The position numbers and the translations under genes were made by a program. Shown piece after piece: positions 8,715-11,361 of a stretch of DNA of 11,361 bases. The stretch covers positions 58,260 through 69,620 of the forward strand of contig NWUY0300013489.1 in the NCBI GenBank assembly GCA_004151065.3, given 5' to 3'. Below the pieces are notes generated by a model. It was not told the origin of the DNA. It worked only from the letters and a program-made list of their open reading frames with translations, and did no database searches. How positions within the stretch are numbered: position 1 is the stretch's first letter; each line of letters begins with the position of its first letter. The stretch comes from Larix sibirica (Eukaryota > Streptophyta > Pinopsida > Pinales > Pinaceae).

Positions 8715-9233
8715 ATGGCTCTCTGTTCTTCTTCCTCTTGTGTGGCCTCTAATCCATTATTAAGTCGACGACATCTATTGCCCACTTGTTTGAAGTCCAC
8801 CAATGCGTTCCCCTCACTCAATTTCTCAAGCAGTTTTTCAGGACCTGCGTTATTCTCAGGTAAAAATCTTTCCACTGCAATTTGTTCTCTCTATATTTCG
8901 TTTCACACCCAAGACAATATTAGCAGTTTTAGTGTTATTTCAATCAATTTCCTGCACAGTGCAGAATGTGATAAGATGTTCGTTGTATTTGGTTTCTATT
9001 TCGCTTTTTTTTTCTCAGTTTTCTCAGCTGGGGGGTGGGATTGTGAATTTGTGAAAAAATGCGTTTCAGGTTCTTCTGTTCGACCCCTCGCGATGCCGTC
9101 GAGAAGACCTGTTGTTTTCGTGGTGGCAGTAAGCAAGAAACCTGACTCTGCTGCAAAAAGAGCTCGGCAGGCCGAAAAGAGACGCATTTACAATAAATCC
9201 CACAAATCAGAGATAAATACCCGCATGAGAAAG
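8715..9233 (+). CDS. RPS20: Plastid 30S ribosomal protein bS20c, exons 1 and 2 (3' part outside window)
   Basis: Exon 1 is 8715-8859 and exon 2 is 9070-9233, coding the first 103 residues. Residues 1 to about 70 are a chloroplast transit peptide: MA start, many Ser, Arg-rich, and no acidic residue before Asp 74. The conserved N-terminal helix of bS20 follows (residues 75-103), with SAAKRARQAEKRR, YNKSHKSE and RMRK, the basic region that binds 16S rRNA. bS20 helps assemble the small subunit of the chloroplast ribosome in the stroma. The start context AAAAATGGCT is excellent for plants. Splice sites are CAG|GTAAAA and TTTCAG|G (phase 1), then AAG|GTAATT (phase 0). Roughly two thirds of the mature domain, including the C-terminal helices, is not in the window, so the gene is partial here. 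Family assignment is firm. The exon 2 acceptor is less certain, because two upstream in-frame acceptors exist. Confidence 0.9.
8860..9069 (+). other. RPS20 intron 1 (210 nt, in frame, no stops)
   Basis: This is a GT-AG phase 1 intron within the transit-peptide region. Its length is 70 times three and it has no in-frame stop, so an unspliced message stays open from 8715 to 9242. Besides the preferred acceptor (AG at 9068-9069), two AGs at 9017-9018 and 9026-9027 follow a strong T-rich tract. I prefer 9069 because the extra residues added by the others include Trp, Asp and Glu, which are unusual in a transit peptide. The T-rich tract itself favours the earlier sites, so transcripts are needed to decide. 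Confidence 0.75.
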
Positions 9234-9847
9234 GTAATTTAATGCTACTGCACATTTTCTCTGTTTTTCTTCTAAGGCGTCTACAATTTTATAGCAGGCC
9301 AATCTCCTTACACCCATACATGACACACCTTGCATTGCAGTCTTAATAATGCTGTCCGTAAAAGATTCAAGATTTGAAAATTGGCTTAGCATTTGACTTA
9401 TTCGTAATATTGGTGTATCTGCGTATATGCTATAAGTTGTTGGAACTGTTTTAACTCCATGACTTAGAGGCAGATATAATTTTTTTCACTCTTTGAGTTG
9501 GCAAAGATTAGGGCCCAAATGTAACTCCGTGCTTATTAGGTCTCTATGTTCTCACCTTGGCTTGGGTGTAGCATACTCAATGCTGCACTCAGTGGGGCTA
9601 ATCTGAATTCGCTTCTGCTGCACTGCTATTATCCTTATTGTACTCAGATATATTTTTATTCAGCGGCCTTGTGAAACAACTCAGAAGAAGATTGTAGCCA
9701 AATGTACAATCATTTAGTTTTCAGTTAAATGCATTTTAAACAAGCAAACCATTAACTATTTAACTCATGCAAGAATATCATAATTCATTCCTTCAAAACT
9801 GAACGAGAATAACACATTAAAAACGATATTTATGATTTTATCTTCTC

Positions 9848-10136
9848 TTTTTTTTGATAGTGCTTCCTTTAAACTCAAGAGAAGTATTCCAACTGGCTTT
9901 AAGTGGTGGGGCACTACAAGTGACTCACTTGTGCAGGAAAATGACCCTCGAGGGGCAAACTATTGACAACTCAAGCACTTTTGTTCAACTAAGTTGCCAT
10001 GACAGGGGGGCTACTCTTCTGTCAAAATTACTGAAGCCTTACACTTGACCCCGGCTGCTTGTTTGTCTCCAGGGGAATTGAACCTTAGTGAGTAGCCTGA
10101 CATGGCACCATCTTCACTGCTGAACCACAACCTCAT
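9848..10136 (-). mobile_element. tRNA-derived SINE-like element, antisense in RPS20 intron 2
   Basis: On the minus strand the element begins at about 10136 with a tRNA-like head. It has an A box TGGTTCAGCAGTG (plus-strand 10115-10127) and, 30 bases later, a B box GGTTCAATTCC (10074-10084) that fits the polymerase III consensus. An unrelated body of about 220 nt follows and ends in an eight-base A run (plus-strand T run, 9848-9855). Head, body and A tail in that order, with a length near 290 nt, match plant SINE architecture. I could not find a clean target-site duplication, and the exact 5' end is uncertain. The plus-strand open frame at 9854-10048 is incidental. I do not recognise the SINE family. 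Confidence 0.72.
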
Positions 10137-10316
10137 TTACAATACTTTTCTTTCAATTGAAATAGACTGAAACTGATTGGCAGAGGACTGATTCACCACC
10201 CAGACATACGTATTCTTAGTCCTCAAATGTCACCCTTAAACCAGGGCGATGATATGATTAGTAGACAACAGGCATATGAATGGCTTTCACACCATCTTTA
10301 GCAATTAAAGGATGCA

Positions 10317-10443
10317 AAACCCTTGCTAGCCTTCACGGTAGATCAAGGGAAAATGCAGATTTAGGTTATAATTGCTGAACTTGAAAGTAAACCCTTGCTA
10401 GCCTTCTTGCTAGATCAAGGGAAAAGCAGATTTATATTATAAT
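10317..10443. repeat. Direct repeat, two copies at 72-nt offset
   Basis: Copies at about 10317-10372 and 10389-10443 share AAACCCTTGCTAGCCTTC, then TAGATCAAGGGAAAA and GCAGATTTA. They differ by a few substitutions and by a two-base difference after the A run. Within each copy CCCTTG and CAAGGG are inverted, allowing a small stem; copy 2 also pairs CTAG with CTAG. A shorter relative, CTAGAACAAGGGAAA, occurs at 10536-10550. This looks like an old local duplication or a fragment of a repeat-rich element inside intron 2. Confidence 0.8.
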
Positions 10444-11169
10444 ATGAATCCCTTTCTAGAGAGCGATAACAGCACAAGATTTCAGCAGCGAAGGCACTGC
10501 TACTACAGCCTACTCGTTAGAACAAGGCCTCCTTACTAGAACAAGGGAAACTTTGATAACACGGCAGCAACAAGCATTCTATGGCTATCTCCCTCTGCCA
10601 CTCCCTCACAGTTACAGGTGAACAGCTAGTACATGTGACAAAAATGTTTGAGATAGCCACTGTCACAAAGCTTGAGTCATGCACGTGGAGTATAATAGAA
10701 GGTACAGCAGATGGCTTGCAGTTTCTCATAGCTCTTTTGAAAATAAGTACATAATCCCCTTTGAATCCCAAAACGGTTTATATCGAACAAAGAAGGGTAT
10801 TGAAGAATTTGATGTTCAATTTGAACTTCCTTTTGAGGCAGCATTTTCTTCCATAGTGTCCTTTATTGCTACTCAAAAGGTGAGGTCGTTAACTTGTTAA
10901 GTGGATGTCACTTGTCACATCATATACCCCCATCTATTTGTCCTAAGGCAATCAAGTCCATGTGCCCTTTTGCTTACATCATATTACATATTTGGATTTA
11001 TACTCCACAATCTTGGGAAAAGGGCAAAATAATTTAATATATACTATGGCATTCTTTTTAAAATGGGGCCTTGGCCTTGAATTATAATTTTACAAAATTG
11101 AAGGCCATCACAAAATACACATAACTTAATGCTTACACATATTTATATGGCAACTTTATATGTATGTCA

Positions 11170-11315
11170 TCATGTTATCAGAACCAGACCGAAACTAGTA
11201 TAACTGATTGGTCAGATCTGTTTTTGGAGATTTTCGGTTAGAAGGGGCCTCCCAAACCAGAATTGACCAGTTTTGTTCTAAACTAGTAAAAACTGGCCAG
11301 TTTGACCAGTTTTGT
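11170..11315. repeat. ACCAGT-rich palindromic segment at the window end
   Basis: The 14-mer TTGACCAGTTTTGT occurs at 11263-11276 and again at 11302-11315. A perfect 12-nt palindrome AACTGGCCAGTT (11291-11302) abuts the second copy. Upstream, from about 11178, are related pieces such as CAGAACCAGACCGAAACTAG and ACTGATTGGTCAG. Reiterated ACCAGT/ACTGGT motifs of this kind occur in some plant non-autonomous transposons. I cannot assign a family or an end because the window stops. Confidence 0.5.
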
Positions 11316-11361
11316 ACCAGTGCGTTTCCTGTTGATTTTTGGGCAGCATTGAGAGCCATTC

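Larger units (their letters stand above)
9234..11361 (+). other. RPS20 intron 2 (5' part, runs out of window)
   Basis: The donor is AAG|GTAATT at 9234; unspliced reading stops after two further codons. I searched the remaining 2.1 kb for the next conserved bS20 segment (the Leu/Glu/Ala-rich helix after RMRKV) and did not find it, so the intron probably continues past 11361. It contains a SINE-like element, a 72-nt-offset repeat and an ACCAGT-rich end, listed separately. Positions 9240-9847 hold nothing else I recognise. An open frame at 10679-10900 (73 codons) has no family likeness and is not called as an exon. Confidence 0.7.

Noticed and set aside
8944-9255. Minus-strand open frames of 103 and 63 codons over RPS20 (8944-9255, 8996-9187)
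   Set aside because: They lie antisense to the conserved bS20 coding region and have no recognisable product, so they are shadows.
10679-10900. 73-codon plus-strand open frame as a possible RPS20 exon 3 or other exon
   Set aside because: Its product lacks the bS20 central and C-terminal helices and resembles no family I know. It also follows directly after a stop codon with no supporting splice signal.

Overview
This is a gene-poor window of a land-plant nuclear genome. The anchor is the 5' part of a nuclear gene for plastid ribosomal protein bS20c (RPS20), with spliceosomal introns and an N-terminal chloroplast transit peptide. Most of the rest is AT-rich sequence with heavily decayed transposable elements and short tandem duplications. 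Sparse genes, long-dead retroelements and a second intron of at least 2.1 kb with a SINE-like insertion suit a large plant genome. A gymnosperm such as a conifer is my best guess, but that is inference only.

Layout. Positions 1-2491 hold nothing I recognise beyond a 9-nt microrepeat and one short hairpin. Positions 2492-3549 carry a decayed protein-coding segment on the minus strand. It is visible only after reading through stops, most of which are TAG or TGA. Positions 4033-4248 hold a plus-strand remnant of a Ty3/gypsy-type RNase H domain with its catalytic residues replaced. From 4773 to 6687 on the minus strand there is a decayed, strongly acidic protein. It starts just inside a retroelement primer-binding site (PBS) complementary to initiator tRNA-Met. 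That PBS, with its flank, is present twice in a 113-nt tandem duplication (6655-6865). The probable LTR lies to its right (from about 6827), where a pyrimidine-rich stretch contains a 33-nt tandem repeat.

Positions 8159-8413 are a tandem duplication with a 136-nt offset, just upstream of the RPS20 promoter (CCAAT and TATA-like elements at about 8585 and 8634). RPS20 exon 1 is 8715-8859 and exon 2 is 9070-9233. Intron 2 starts at 9234 and runs off the end of the window. Within it are an antisense tRNA-derived SINE-like element (9848-10136), a 72-nt-offset repeat with a CTAGANCAAGGG motif (10317-10550), and an ACCAGT-rich palindromic tail (11170-11315). I found no exon coding the C-terminal half of bS20.

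The one living gene makes a small-subunit protein of the chloroplast ribosome. The transposon remnants do not form a pathway with it, but the duplication upstream and the intronic SINE could influence its expression. The most unusual feature is intron 1: it is 210 nt, a multiple of three, free of in-frame stops, and has three candidate acceptors all in the same frame.
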